Source of the DNA: Pilatotrama ljubarskyi
Lineage: Eukaryota > Basidiomycota > Agaricomycetes > Polyporales > Polyporaceae
Direction of reading: 5' to 3'
DNA: 64,000 nucleotides
NCBI GenBank assembly: GCA_022385805.1
Contig: MU277746.1
Span: 1 to 64,000, forward strand
Part shown: piece by piece, positions 11,894-24,231 of the stretch
Numbering within the stretch: the stretch's first letter is position 1
How the letters are laid out: each line of letters opens with the position of its first letter
The notes under the pieces: model-generated
Seen by the model: only the letters and a program-made list of their open reading frames with translations
What the model was told of the DNA's origin: nothing
Databases searched by the model: none
Translations under genes and position numbers: made by a program

Positions 11894-12518
11894 GTTGGAG
11901 TGTATGAAGGTGCGAGTTCAAAGTCTCGACGTGCAAGTTTTCCCCGGACAATCTGAAACGGACTTTATATGGGCAGCAGCTTAGCCACATAGGAACAAAG
12001 AAGCTCTCGTGAGCTGCATCAAGCCAAGCGTGCATTCGGCTGTGGAGCTCTATGCAACAAAGACGAACACGAAAGGTGTTTGTTCTTGGGCGGAACGGGT
12101 CCATGGGATGTGGGATAGTCGTTTTGAGCGAAGCCAAAGCAATGAGAGGCATAAGCTGTGGGAGGTGGTGTCTTGAAACGTGAGCAGTATCTCGGATTCG
12201 CGGTGGCCTATTAGTTGCGTAGAAGACGAACCGTCAGCCCGGCCTGGCGGACAATGACCTGAGCTACGCACCGCGCACAGATCGGGGATCTTGACTTTGT
12301 CCCTCAATATGCGGCCCGTGCCTCCTACGGTCGCGGACCTTCGTTTACAATACGCCAACGGTGCGGACAGATCCGTGGCTCCGGCGGGAGCGAGACTGTG
12401 GCTAAGCACTTGTCAGGCTACATAAAAAAGAAGGCAGACTCGTACCGACCGGGTGCACCTCTCTTCCCTGCGCTGGACTCGCACCTCAACTTACAAGCTC
12501 CCACCACGCTCCCCTCGC
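11894..12518. promoter_or_regulatory. bidirectional promoter region between A2 and B1
   Basis: This 625-bp spacer separates the start codons of A2 (minus) and B1 (plus). A TATAAA on the minus strand at 11964-11969 lies about 71 bp from the A2 ATG. On the plus side an AT-rich motif (ACATAAAAAAG, about 12420) lies about 100 bp from the B1 ATG. Confidence 0.55.
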
Positions 12519-13724
12519 ATGTCCGCACCACCCTGCCCTCAGTGTCTCGCCACCAGACACTTGTCTGGCGAATCTCTCAGGCCGACGACGCGGAAGGAAT
12601 CGCGGCCCGATCTCGGCTTCTACACTCCTGGCTACATCTGCTGCGTGCACGACAGCTTAGCCACCGCCATCGAGCTCATCTTCAGCAGGAGTCCCGGCAT
12701 CAAAGAGAACAAAGTCCTCCGCGACCAGTTCCTCGAGAAAATCAAGGAGATATACGCCGCTGCCGCTGCCATGAAGGACTTCGGCAAGGAACGTCCTTGC
12801 ATCATAATGAACACGACAGAGTTCATCCCGGGGCAAGGCGGCGCCCGCGCCCACCCTCTCATCTGTATCATGGGCACTTTCGAAGGGACGCCGTACGAGC
12901 AACTAGCCAGAGTGTATCAGCACTTCTGCGTCGCCGTGTTCCCAAACCGCGGTGTGGAGAAAGGAGGACGAGACCATATCCACATCTGGCCTGGGCCGTG
13001 GCCACATCCTCGTCAGTGGATTTTGGCGTTCGAATACAGGAGCCCCGGGCCCATCCTCTCTACGTGGCCGCCTCTTTCTAAGCGTCGAACCAACACCGCG
13101 AATACTCCAGAAGATCCTGTTTTCGAAGAAATCAAGAGGAGCTTTGCCCCGATGCACTGGCTCGACGCAGAAACATTCACTTGGTTCAGGGAGCAATGCA
13201 GCGAACGCCTTGACAGCTGGGATAAGATGTGCGGGGATGACCCGGACCTCGCGCAAAGTTGCGCATTCGAGTACAGAGTAAGACATACCCTTGTCTTTCG
13301 GGAATGAGGCGAGCACATACTGAGGCGCCCCCTGTAGCAGAAGTGTTTCTTCGCTCGAAGCCAGCGGTTCCTGGCCCGAGTAAGTACCTGGATCCAAAAG
13401 AACGCACCCCAATGACTTACTCATCCCATCTCGCAGGTGAATCGGCAGTCTAGCAGGACCAGCATCAACAGCCGTACCTCCAACTCTCGGCCGCGTACTC
13501 CGCTGGCTCCAGCGGTACCGAATGGTGCAAATCACTCCTTCTCGCGTTCTCCCCACCGTCCGGGCGGCTCTCCTGGCGGCCATCGGGCGAAAGGCTTTGA
13601 GGTAAGTATCCAGATTTGCCTGATACGGTATGCGGTGGTCAATGACATGGGAACGCGGGCGATCCAGGCGCGGAAGGAGAACTCGATGGGGCGCAAAGCC
13701 TCCCGCCTCTCTCAGGCGTCTTGA
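12519..13724 (+). CDS. family B protein, copy B1 (function unknown)
   Basis: Four exons (12519-13277, 13341-13379, 13437-13601, 13668-13724) give 339 residues. The conserved globular part (about 30-230) has TPGYICCVHDSLATAIEL, then GKERPCIIM, LICIMGTFEGTPYEQL, FCVAVFPN and IHIWPGPWPHPRQWILAF. A tiny 13-codon exon and then a Ser/Arg/Pro-rich tail (PHRPGGSPGGHRAKG) follow. The pattern of a short strand, an RPC motif and an ICxMxTF strand recalls the small-barrel PemK/MazF-like proteins and other agaricomycete proteins with RPC...CLMATF motifs that I recall, but this is a weak resemblance and no activity can be claimed. The ATG at 12519 is preferred over 12453 because B2 starts at the matching point (MS plus a short polar leader). 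Divergent from A2. Confidence 0.82.
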
Positions 13725-16700
13725 CTCTGCGTGTTCGGCCGCTCCTCGGCAAGGATGAAGATTGAGGACTATGTCCGTGAGCTTAGTCGAGGTTTGCACT
13801 GCGCGTTTGGAAGATATTCTACATACCCATCTCGGATCAGAATGTTTAATGAGAGCACCCTGTTCGTACGAGGTGCGTTGGATCAATGATGTACGCTCAC
13901 CAGATAGGCTGCCACTACATGCGGGTGGTACATTGTACGCTGCGAACGAACTTGAAGTGTCTGTCGGCGCAGGACCCGGTTTCGACATGGACGCCCCAGG
14001 AGAAAGACTGCACGAGTGCGAGTTACGAGGTCAATGGGAGTGGCACCCACGGCGGTGCACGTGGAACGTAGCCAAGCAAGCTATTTAGGAATACCATGAC
14101 GCGCTTATGGGCGGACGCGTTGTTCAACTACTGCACACCTGGCAAGACCTTGTAGACTCACCCTGGCGAAGAGAAAGACTACCGTCAAGTTGTTCTGTAT
14201 GAGGTAGAGCCTAGTTCTCCGCATACATAAGTCCACAAAGGCAAATACCAGTCAATATCAGAACGATTATTAGAGCGGCGCCTATACGGGGGCCACTGCG
14301 CCGTCGCTCCTTGAACTTGCCTCTTCCCTCTCCCTCTCAAGCTCTTCTCTCTTCGTTCCGTACTTAAGCTGCACCATCCATGAATGTCAATGCTGGTACG
14401 ACTCTAGCAAAGCAAAGCAATCTCACCCTGTCAGCCTGAGCCGCACGGTAAGCACATTTCTCCTTCGCCTTCCGCCACCGAAGTCCGTAGTCAGCGGAGC
14501 TTGCGTACCGCCGTCTTGTCTTGTGCCCGACTGCTCTAGTCCTTGAAGTCCTCTGCCGTTGAAAGCGGCTCCGAGTGTCCACTGTTGGAGCTCGATTTGC
14601 ACTTCCGAGTCCCAGAGTAGCGCTGCGTATACATAAAGCTCTGGACAATCATGGACCAAGTGATGGTGTTGAGCTGCCCGGCGGGCACGCGTCCAGGGAT
14701 CCTGAACAACAAGGCTATCATTTCCCTCTGGTCAATTTGTCACTGGACTTCGAGGGGCTCGGGCAGAACATTTGGGCAACCCGCCCTCGCTACTTGATGA
14801 CCGTGCTCGGCCGGTGAGTTCAGAGCCTTCCTGCTCCGTGCTTCTGTTGCCATTAGCAACATACGCAGAGCGGACGAACTAACTCACAGCTGCGACCAAG
14901 GCCGCACCCGACGCCGACGTAGATGCGGTTACGGTCAACGAACCACCAGTCGCGTTAGCGCCTAGTGCAGAGCAACATAGATGTGATCTGAGACCTCCGT
15001 GGCAGTCTGCGTACGCCATACATCGCGTGGCCTTGAACGATTCGGTCCCGGTAGTATTTTCGCCGCTGACGCGCTCAGGCTTCGCGTATCGACCACTTTC
15101 ACAGGAAGTGGTGGTGATCTCGACCGCACCTGGTCACGAAAGAGTTGCGACGAACAGCGCTGAGGCAGCGAGGGGCAAAGCACTGCGGACGTACCTGAGT
15201 TATCAGAGAACGATCGCATGGAACGTTGCTCAGAGGGACGACCTGTCGAACTTGTAGTGCGCTGGGAGAACCGACGTGCCTGAATCACCAGCGAGTGAGC
15301 GGCCGTCGTGACCCGGGGGACGGAAGCAACAACAGACGGCAGCCAACATCATCGAACACATCTCGCTCCACACTTTGCGATCACGGGCACAGGACGTGAA
15401 CGAGGGGCAGGGCAAGGAGGCGGTGGTGCAAAGTTTTGCAGCAGAAGCGAGTGCAAACGTTGGCACCTCCGTCTCGAGAAGTCCCCTGGTTCGAAGCTTC
15501 GAGTTCCCGCGATGCATACAAAGGCAAGAAGACTCCGGGAGAGCGCCCGAGACTCTGAGCGAAGACGGAGACGATGGTGACCTGGCTCGAGTGGAGAAGG
15601 ATCGCAGTGTTCCCCTGACGACTATGCGCGGCATCCCAGTCGACGCTCAAGCCCATCCAGAAGCAGCGAACGAGAACAAGTGATCCTTCGGGTCTCCACG
15701 GGAGAAGAAAGGCACCGACGAGAAGACGAAGGCACCGCGCAAGCTTAGTTAGCTCTCAGCTGGGGCAATGCCACGGTACCCTTGGCAGCGATCGGGAAGA
15801 CATGTCTGTCTCACGTCTTGACGACGCCTGCCTGTCGAGGTTGCAAGGCCTCCAGATTCGTTACTGCCGCCAAGTCTGCAAGCTTTCAGACCACCTCGGC
15901 GGTAACATCGAGCGAGCAGCGGACCCGCGGTGGAGCGTAGGAAAAGCGTAAAGTCTGATAAGCCGGGCCGAGTTGCCATAAGGGGGCAAGTCGGGAGAGG
16001 ACAGGCGTGAGATGAGCGCGATGGGGATGGCGGGAGGATGCAAGGGGAGAGAAGTTCGAGAAGCAGAGGCTAGGGCGGCGCACGAAAATGACGCGGAGGC
16101 GGAAGCGCAGGATCCGTGGTCATGGGCGGGGCGCGTGCCTGATGTCGGCGCGCATCGAGGGGTGCGTCGCAGCGCAACCGACGCGGCATGCGGTCAGCTG
16201 GCGTCGGGCGTAGGCGACTCTGCGGGCCACGACGCGCGAGATGACTCTGAAAGTGCGTCAACAAGACGAGAGAGTGCAGAGAGGACGACGAGAGAGCGAG
16301 AGCGAACAGATCAGCGGTGGTGGGCAGAACTTTGCAATGACAGATGGATCTTGTTTGTTTCTCAGCATCAGCCGTTCACAGCGTCTCCAGATCTCTTCAG
16401 CGTCCGCAGAGGTGCGGAGCAGTATCAGAGCAGTGCAGCTGGAACAGTTGGTCCTTTTATAGCAGAGATGTTTTGGTTCGAGGATGCGTATGTCGCGGGG
16501 AGCACGGCGAGACGGAGAGGAGAGCGCTGCGAGACAAGGGCGGCTCGGCAAAGAGCGAGGGGAGAAACATTATGGGCGCCTACAGTCAGGGGCACGGCCT
16601 GATTGGGAAAGAAGCTGGGGAGAAGAGCAGCGGCTTCCCATCGCATTCGCTGCTCAGCCTCCGCCTCCAATGCTCTCCTCCTCCCGCCGCGTCCTCCTCC

Positions 16701-16831
16701 TCCTCCTCGACTCCTGCGCTGCGCGACCCGTCCTCCTCTCTTTTGCCCCTGTTCAAACGAACTAGCAGCCAAGCTCGCGCGAGGTCCACAAACGACGACG
16801 AAGACGACGACGCCCCCGCCCGCTTCGCTCC
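13725..16831. other. 3.1-kb stretch without a supported gene
   Basis: Scattered short frames occur on both strands, none with recognisable domains or linked by good splice sites. Two minus-strand frames around 14420-14720 have a protein-like composition but no exon chain or homology that I recognise. The right end (16.0-16.8 kb) is probably the 5' region of the 7TM gene. Confidence 0.45.
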
Positions 16832-19800
16832 ATGAGCACCGCTTCAGCGAGCGCGTTCCTTCTCTGGGCTATCCTCTCTGTCCTCGTGCGTCTTCTGCTC
16901 TCCGTGCGACTGAATATACGCAAGTTGACCAGGGAGACTGCGTATAGTTTTTGGTCTTCCTCGTGCACCATCTCTGGTGCTACGACAAGTTCAAATGCCT
17001 CCGCTGGTCCGCAGGCCGTCAGCCAGGCGCATTCAAGCGCGTCATGACAGTGCGTCGCCCGGTATGCTTTCCTGTGTGACTAGCTTATATGAGCCTCCTT
17101 TAGTACTCCTATCTGGGAGCGGTACCGTTATTCGCTGTCTATAGTATAGGCACGACGGTCATCAAGTACAGGGAAGGTCCGTCGAACTTCCCGCCGTCGG
17201 CTGTTCCTTGCGCTGAATTATCGTCCTCTAGGTTTCGTTATACTGGCGGATGGAACATGTACGTCTATCCAGCCGTTTCCTCCTCTGCTGACTTCGTGCT
17301 GACCGCTTGCAGTCATCCCTCGGCCCATCGAAATGTACCAGGAATCTAACCGCGGATGGGTCCTCCCGTTGCAATTCGTATTCAGCTTTGCGTGGGCGCT
17401 CGAGCTGTGAGTAGCTTCGGTTTTGTGTTGGCTCTCTAGTTCCTCCCGGCTCGTCTGCTGGCCACGCGTCTTCTCTCGCTTGGTTACACTGCGTACTGGC
17501 TCAGTCCACGGCTCAGTCCACTCTCTTGCGTCGAGACGACTTTTGGATACTTGGGGCGGCACAACACCCCAGAACTCTATCTCGGTCCAGCGGTGTTGGC
17601 TTGTCCGACTGAACCTTACGATGCTGCACCCTACTCCCCGCCTTCTCTCCGTCCCTATGATCGTCATACGCTTGCTGACGCTCACGTTTCCCGTGCCCCA
17701 TCGTAGGGTAACGCACCTGGAAGGCACGTCCCCCCTTTCCGACCCGCATATATCGACGCTCACTTGCTCTCACGCAGAACTCGCGTTCTGGCTGTACCTA
17801 CTGCACCAGAACCCTAACAAGGAAGCGTGGTTCTCGAGCTGGGAGTACCGGCTGTGGTACATGGGTGCGTCATCTCTGCTCTCCCATGTATTCATTGCAG
17901 GCCGGCGACTGAGATGACGCTCGATCGGAATCTGCGATGTAGGGAGCATGGTCGCGCTCATCGGCATGCCGCTCACTGCCCTCATTACGCGAAATCATCT
18001 TGAGACTGTGAGTCTCCCTACCCATGTCTAGGCTAGGAGCCACCCGCCCCAGAAACTAATGGTCCCGTGGCGCGCCATGATAGTGCGACGCATACATCTT
18101 CCTCGTCGGTGCGGCAGGGTCGACCTCGACGACGATCTCCTTCCTCTACGTCCTCTGGCGCTTCCCCAAGTTCATTCGGCACGTCAAGGAAGAGGGCGCG
18201 GACCCGAGCGTCGTCGTCCGCTTGGCGACGTTCTACCAGCTCAACGTACGTCACCTTTACTAATTGCAACACTGGGTGAGGCTGATCGCGTGTTGGGAGC
18301 AGCAAGTGCGGGTGGTGTTCAGGTTCATGTTCACCCTTCCGCTGCTTGTACTAGCGTTGGACGGGATAATAGGCGTCTCTCATCCAGTCAATCGTAACCT
18401 GTACGCCCCTGACCCCTCTGTCTTCTTTCCTCTGTCTAATTCCTAACCCCCCGTAGGTTCCTCACGGACTTCTTCACGATGATCGCCGGCCTCGGCTGCT
18501 TCGTCTCCTCCATGATCACCCTCCTCATCTTCTTCCCGCGCTCCATCGTCCGCGAAGCGGGCTACAAGCCCAAGCTCGCCAGCACTCTGCCCCCCACGTC
18601 GCCGAAAAGCCCGCCCGTCACCCCGCCCTCGCGCTCCGCCCCTTTCCCGGCCCCTCCCCACGCGCACGGGCAGATGCACGGACACCCGGGGCTGCAGTAC
18701 CATCTGCCGGGGTACGGTGTAGGAGGAGCGGGGTTGGGCAGGGTGGGCGGCGTGGGTGCGCCGCCGGTGACGATGACGGAGACCGGGTATACCGGGACGG
18801 GGTACACGGGCATGACGGGGTATACATGGGATAGAGACAGGGACGAGAGCGCGTACACGGCGAGCATGTACTCGCCCCGCGAGTCGCTGTACGACTCTCC
18901 GCGGTACACCGCCGAGGATCACGCCATCACCGGCGGCGCGGGTGAGGTGCAACGACGGCCCTCGCGCGTGTCAAGGAGAGGAAGCAGGCGGGTGAGCGCG
19001 TACAACCCGATGGACGTGCACCAAGAGCAGGACACGGACGCGGACGACGAGCTGGAGCGCGGCCATGGGCGGGCTGGGAGTCCCGATGCGAACGTGGACA
19101 TGGATATGGGTGCAAGCAGGGAAGGAGAGGGAGAGGGAGAAGGAGACGAGGAGAGCGTGCCGCCGTATTCGCACGCCCATCCTCACCTCCACCCGCCTCA
19201 ACACCTCCAACACGCACACGCGCAAGCGCATGACCAGAATCTGCACCAAAGACACCCGTTCCCGCACTCGCTCTCCAGCCCCCAAGTCCTCACGCTCGCG
19301 CAGGCTGCCCCGGGAACGCGCCAGCGCTCTCCTCCGCCTCGCACCCCTGCCCCCGCAGCACCACCACCATCTCAGCCAACTACGAACCCAACTCCAGCGC
19401 GCCCTTCGTCTCCCTCGTCGACTTCAAAGTCGAAACGGCGCACGTGGGGCTGGGAAGAGTCGCGGCACGCCCAGTTCGCGCTCGGGCCCAACGTCCTGCC
19501 CAGTGCCGGTGCGCTGGCCAACGCGCACGGGCATGCAGGAGTGAACGCGGACGGGGCGAGGAGGAGCTTGCACGTGCTCGCGAGCGGGCCGGGGGCGACG
19601 GCGGTGGACGTTGGGCCGGGCGGGGTTGGGCTAGGGATGAATTTGAATCTGGGGAGTGTGGTTGGGAGGGGGATTGGCGCGAGGGCGGGGAGGGGGTCGA
19701 GTTTGCATCCATATGTGAGTGGCCTTTCCTCTCGTTTTTCGCGTCTCGTGGGTATGTGGGTGCTGATGCGGGTATCGCTGGCGTAGGTGGTCAACTTCAC

Positions 19801-19925
19801 GTCGCCGATCGGTGAGTGCTTCCTGTAGCCTACAGGGATATGCGAGGAAATGACTGACGGGATTGCTTGTGCTTGTAGATCTGGTGGACATCCCGCCGCT
19901 GGACGACCTCCCGCGCGCGATCTGA
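16832..19925 (+). CDS. seven-transmembrane receptor-like protein with long cytoplasmic tail
   Basis: Thirteen exons total exactly 713 codons. Seven hydrophobic segments are visible: AFLLWAILSVLVRLLLSFLV at the N-terminus, YLGAVPLFAVYSIG, LPLQFVFSFAWALEL running into ELAFWLYLLH, MVALIGMPLTALI, YIFLVGAAGSTST with ISFLYVLW, FRFMFTLPLLVLALDGIIG, and FFTMIAGLGCFVSSMITLL. Span seven is followed by PRSIVREAGYKPKLAS and a tail of about 400 residues, rich in Pro, Ser, His and Gly with GYTGTGYTGMTGYT repeats, ending in the conserved-looking DLVDIPPLDDLPRAI. This is the layout of a GPCR or GPCR-like sensor with a regulatory tail; no ligand class can be assigned. The sixth coding exon is only 17 nt; it is preceded by a 300-nt intron and followed by a GC-AG intron (17724-17777). 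Confidence 0.85.
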
Positions 19926-21097
19926 CCTTGGCTCGCCTTCCTCCCCGCGCTTCCCGTCAGCTCCTGTGATCGTGTCCCCGCGTTCAGTCATCCATCTGCA
20001 ATGCTCTGCATCCACCACCCCTCGCTCTCCCTCACATCTCGCATCCCGCACCTCGCATCTAGCATGCCACCGCCCTGACACCGCCATCATGCACAGCCTC
20101 TGACTTGTGTATCCGCTTCCGTCATAAGCTACACCTCCGCTCCGCATCGCATCGCGTCGCATATACCATATTCTGACACGGCTGCTATCCACCTCGACGC
20201 CACCCGCATCCTCACGCCCCTTCATTGCGCCCCATCCACCACGTTCGCGCGATCTTCTACGTGCCATATCCCGCCATCTACCTACGTCGTCCCTTCCGCC
20301 TCCTGCGCCGACGTTCCCGAGGCCACCTTTGGGAGGCGCCGCTTCGTTACGACCCCTCACGACTATTTACGACTACACGCTGCGCATTGCTGCGACGTTG
20401 ACTCTTTCCACCACCTCGGCCTCGCCTTGCTGCGTCGGCGCCTTGTTGCTTGAGGGCCGAGGAGAACCTGTACCAGCCCGTCTCCCAGGCGCTATGTCCA
20501 CGCCGTTATCACGCCAGCCTCGCACGTACTGTATCCCCTGGCGGCCCCGCTTGGGACCGCAAACTTCCCGCAGGCTCAGTCAGGGCTCCTCCCGCGCAGT
20601 CCGTGGTCTAGCTTCGTCTTCGTTAGTATGTATCCGCTTTCTCTGCTCTGCTATCGGTCATTCCTTCGTCTCGGTTCCGTTCTGGTCTGCCCTTCATCTT
20701 CTCTATTATAACCTTGGATATCACTTTCGTGGCCCGCTCGTCCCTCAGACTGTACCTCACGGTCGCTGGGAGACGCTCCGTTGACTATTCAGTTGGTTCG
20801 TTGGGTGGGCTGGGTTGTCGGACAGGCGGCGTTGTAGTGTTGTAGGATACTGGCCCGACCATGCTAATGTAGTGTAGTGTACAACAAACCGCCCCAAAAT
20901 ACTTGCCATCGCGTACCATCTGCCATAGTAAACGTATGAACGTGGATGAGACTATGAGATGAAGAACAGCGGTATGTAGGGTACGACTCCAGTGCTGTCA
21001 AACGTGCGCTATTGATGTCATGGCGATGTCGCAGTCCCCCGTGGCTCGGAAAGCCAGCTTATCGACCAGAGCGAGGACGCCGGCAAAGTGGCCACAG
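19926..21097. other. intergenic between convergent genes, no gene seen
   Basis: Holds the 3' flanks of the 7TM gene and B2. The left half is pyrimidine-rich on the plus strand with some CATCGCATCG-type simple sequence. No gene or RNA motif is supported. Confidence 0.5.
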
Positions 21098-22209
21098 TCA
21101 TGCCCGAGCGGGCCTCGGAGAGGGCTTCCACCAGGACGGCTTGCGGCGGAGCAACCGCTTGGGCCCTCTAGCCTTCTTCGGCTGGTCAGAGCGATCCCGG
21201 TGCGCACATGCGGCGGAGGAAAACAGGCATGTCAGATATACAGGACGGAACGGGCAGAAAGGCGGGAAGAACGTACCGACATGTTCTTGGTGTCGCCAGC
21301 GAGTGGCTGAAGTTCTGCGTTCTCATCGAGTGGTGCCAAGGGGGTTGGACACCGCGACAAGGAAGCGCAGCTCTTGGTACTGGCGCCGCTCATCTGCACC
21401 AGGAGTGAGTGGTCAACAATGTCGGAAGAATTGCTGACTCACGATGGAGCCACAGCTCGCCAGGCGATACTTCTTCTGAGGTATCGGGTCAGTACCGTTG
21501 TCGCGGAGCTGGGCCAGCGCAACAGAATACTCACTTGTCTGTGCTCTATCGCGCATTGTATAGCGAAGTTCGGATCGACAGCGGTCAGGTCAAACCATTG
21601 CTTGATTGCGCGCTCGCAATGGTCACGGAGCGCATACGTCTCCCTTCTGGTGAGCCTGCGGACGGGGACGTCCTCTGAGCCGGAGCTGGTTGGGGTGCGA
21701 TACCCAGCCCGCCAAAAGCCCTTGATATACCGGGTACTGTCGAAGGGGTAGGCGATGATCCACTGGTCAGAGTTCGGCCACTCCGGGGTCGTGTGCAACG
21801 GAATGGAACCCTCCTGGCCAAGATTTGGAGAGACCGGGATGCAGAAGATCTTGAGTATCTCCGAGAGCTCCTCATAAGCAGCCCCACAGAAGGTCGCCAT
21901 GATGCAGATAGTAGGCGTCGTGCGCGTGTCGCTGGGGATGGTACAGAGCAGGACGCAGGGCCGCTCCTTCCCGATCCTAGAACCCTCTGCCGTGATGCGC
22001 TCGAGCGCGTCCTTGCACTTCTTGTACAGCGCTGGACATGCCTTGATCGTCGGGTGTTGCTCAAGGATACGTTCGATGGGGGTCGCCGTGGATTCGTAGA
22101 TACAGCAGATATGACCCCGCTGATAGCCCTTGCTGCAGTCTTCCGCGGACGTGGCACTTCCAGGAGTTGGAGGTGGCGAGTCAAGATCGTATGAGCTCCG
22201 ACGGGACAT
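21098..22209 (-). CDS. family B protein, copy B2 (function unknown)
   Basis: Four exons (22209-21535, 21475-21443, 21393-21277, 21181-21098) give 302 residues. The conserved block reads YQRGHICCIYESTATPIERI, GKERPCVLLCT, TICIMATFCGAAYEEL, FCIPVSPN and PEWPNSDQWIIAYPF, matching B1 step by step. As in B1, the second exon is a tiny 11-codon exon (KKYRLASCGSI) and the tail is low-complexity and basic (PKKARGPKRLLRRKPSWW). The shared exon layout shows that B1 and B2 descend from one gene. It is head-to-head with A3 over 371 bp. No signal peptide or membrane segment is seen. The function is unknown. Confidence 0.82.
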
Positions 22210-22580
22210 GACGAACGACGTTAAGAAACTGTGGGAGGGGAGTAGCTCTGCGAGGAAGAATGGACCAACGATATGCAAGTCGACTGACCCGTAGTGCAGC
22301 GGATTAGGAGGGTGCTGTCGGGATTACTGGGAAAGCGTGGCGGGAGCCCATAGCCACATCTTCATCTCGTAGCAGACAATAGCCCAGGACAACGGCCATC
22401 ACGCGAGGTGGAGTGAGGCTTCATAGACTTCCGCAAACAGGCGAGCATGTCGGATTCATGCTGTGCTGAGATGTGGCTAAGGTAGAGCCATCCTTTGTCT
22501 TCCTTTGTCTCGCATGCCTATAAAGATCGTCTAGCCGTCCCCGCCAGAGACGCCACACTCACCTTCCTCCTCTCGCCGCC
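22210..22580. promoter_or_regulatory. bidirectional promoter region between B2 and A3
   Basis: The shortest of the three A/B spacers (371 bp). A TATAAAG at 22519-22525 lies 62 bp before the A3 ATG, the same spacing as in A1. I see no TATA box toward B2. Confidence 0.6.
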
Positions 22581-23708
22581 ATGAGCTTTGCCCCTCTTCC
22601 CGGAACATATGCAGTGGCCCAAATCGACGTGCAAGCCACGTTGGCCGGCCTAGAGGATGAGAAGGCTCTATCGGCCGCATCTCGCCTTGAAACTAAGAAG
22701 TATCTGATATATCTCCACACGGTATGATCAGGGCACGACTATCGGAGGTGTCGCGAGAGACTCACAATGTTATAACAGCCTCTCCAGCTTCCTTATCCCG
22801 GGAGCGGACCGTGGAAGTACTTGGCCTACTTCGTGGGTCCCGACCCGCGCCCTGAGGAACCCGAGAACTTTATAACCTCAGACATGTGCATCCCCATCTT
22901 CCCCAACACAAATCACCCTACAGGCCGTGAGCCGGTGCGGCCCAACTCTCCATTCCCGTTCCCGAACTGCTCGCACTGGGTAGGATGGGACCTGGAACGC
23001 AAGGTGCGGGTTCTCGAAGGCCATTATCCGGCGGAGCAATCTGTCAAGCTACCACCCAATGAGCATGTCGACATGGAAGACTATTGCGGCGACGATCTCA
23101 CGAGGAGCCACCGGATGAAGGTTGACCGAGCAGCGGAGCCTGAGGTGAGTATCTGTGGACGCCGAGAGTCTACAATGCTGAATCTGGGCGCTGTAAACGT
23201 AGCCGTCCGTGGAGGACAAAGAGGTACCAGCACCGTCCACAGGCAACCCCATCCTCGCGCAAGAACTGAACGACTCCATCGATTCTATCGCGGATCTCGC
23301 GGCCCTGGACATCTTCGGATTCGAGCCTCGAAATGGCGACGATCTCCTGCCTGTAATTAGGATTTGGGTGGACCTCGCTGCACATCTCACCAAAGACGAC
23401 ATACCAAGTCCGCGGGGCTTCGTTGAGGAATCGGAGGCTGTCATCAGGTGCGTAGATGGACCGGGGTTCTGGTGCGGCGACGAGTTTACTGAGTGGCGTT
23501 TCAGTATCGTGAAGCGTGCGAAGGCGCGTAAGGCATTGAAGACCAAGCAGCAGTTGGAGAATGCTGGGAAGTTCAAGGTCTTTCGGCGTGCGCTAGGGTC
23601 GTGGAAAGGTGAGACGGCCAACCTACATGAGGCGCTACTGAATGCTCATATGTTCATTTGGCAGCTAAGATCATGTCAGGAGTTCGTCGTGTGCTCTGTT
23701 CGGGATGA
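22581..23708 (+). CDS. family A protein, copy A3 (function unknown)
   Basis: Five exons (22581-22721, 22779-23144, 23203-23447, 23505-23608, 23665-23708) give 299 residues, the shortest intact member because the central linker is short. It opens PLPGTYAVAQIDVQATLAG and KKYLIYLHT, then LQLPYPGSGPWKYLAYFVG. The core is FITSDMCIPIFPNTNHPTGR with PFPFPNCSHW; note Ser instead of Tyr in the NCxHW motif, shared with A4. The second block is LDIFGFEPRNGDDLLPVIR with DIPSPRGFVEESEAVI. The tail is basic (IVKRAKARKALKTKQQ). A3 and A4 are tandem sister copies in the same direction. Divergent from B2. Confidence 0.85.
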
Positions 23709-24231
23709 TTGAAAACGTACCCATCTTATCATTAAGTCATGATAGGCCCTGGGGATATTATGAGGCTTGATCCGTGCTTCGAAGCGAGTTTTAGGTGAAA
23801 GAACGAGAGGAACGGTCGAGTAAGAATTAGCTTCGCAAGGGAGCATCGGTTAGCACGTGTATGCAGACCCGCCTGAATTGGTACAGCCCGCCTATCCGTT
23901 TGGAGCTTCATTGGCATCGGCTTCGAATGTCGATGGTTGTCCTGAGCGAAACGATCCTAGCAGTGGCTGGGCATGGCCAGGTGGTGGACGCCGTGTGCGC
24001 CTACGACGATGAAGAGAGCGTCAGCGCTAACATCACGCCCGCCATAGCGGACCGGAGTGGGGAGCTGCAGGGGAGAGTGAACAAAGCGAGAAAAGTCCTT
24101 TCGAGAAGCCACCGACGTGGACGCATAACCTGCTGCAATGGCGGCCGCCCATTTGCATTATGTCTCTTGTCGCACTGGCACCTATATAGCATGGAGCGCG
24201 TGGCGGGGAGGCAGATACACCTCTTTCCATC
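23709..24231. other. intergenic between A3 and A4
   Basis: No gene is supported. A TATATA motif at 24183-24188 lies about 49 bp before the A4 start, so A4 kept a promoter-like element although its coding sequence is broken. Confidence 0.5.

Noticed and set aside
13762..14088. Plus-strand frame after B1 as a possible extra gene
   Set aside because: No conserved motif, and B1 already has a clean last exon and stop.
14364..14760. Minus-strand frames with protein-like composition (TWSMIVQSFMYTQRYSG and ELYVYAALLWDSE)
   Set aside because: They lie in different frames over the same DNA, lack a start and partner exons, and match nothing I recognise.
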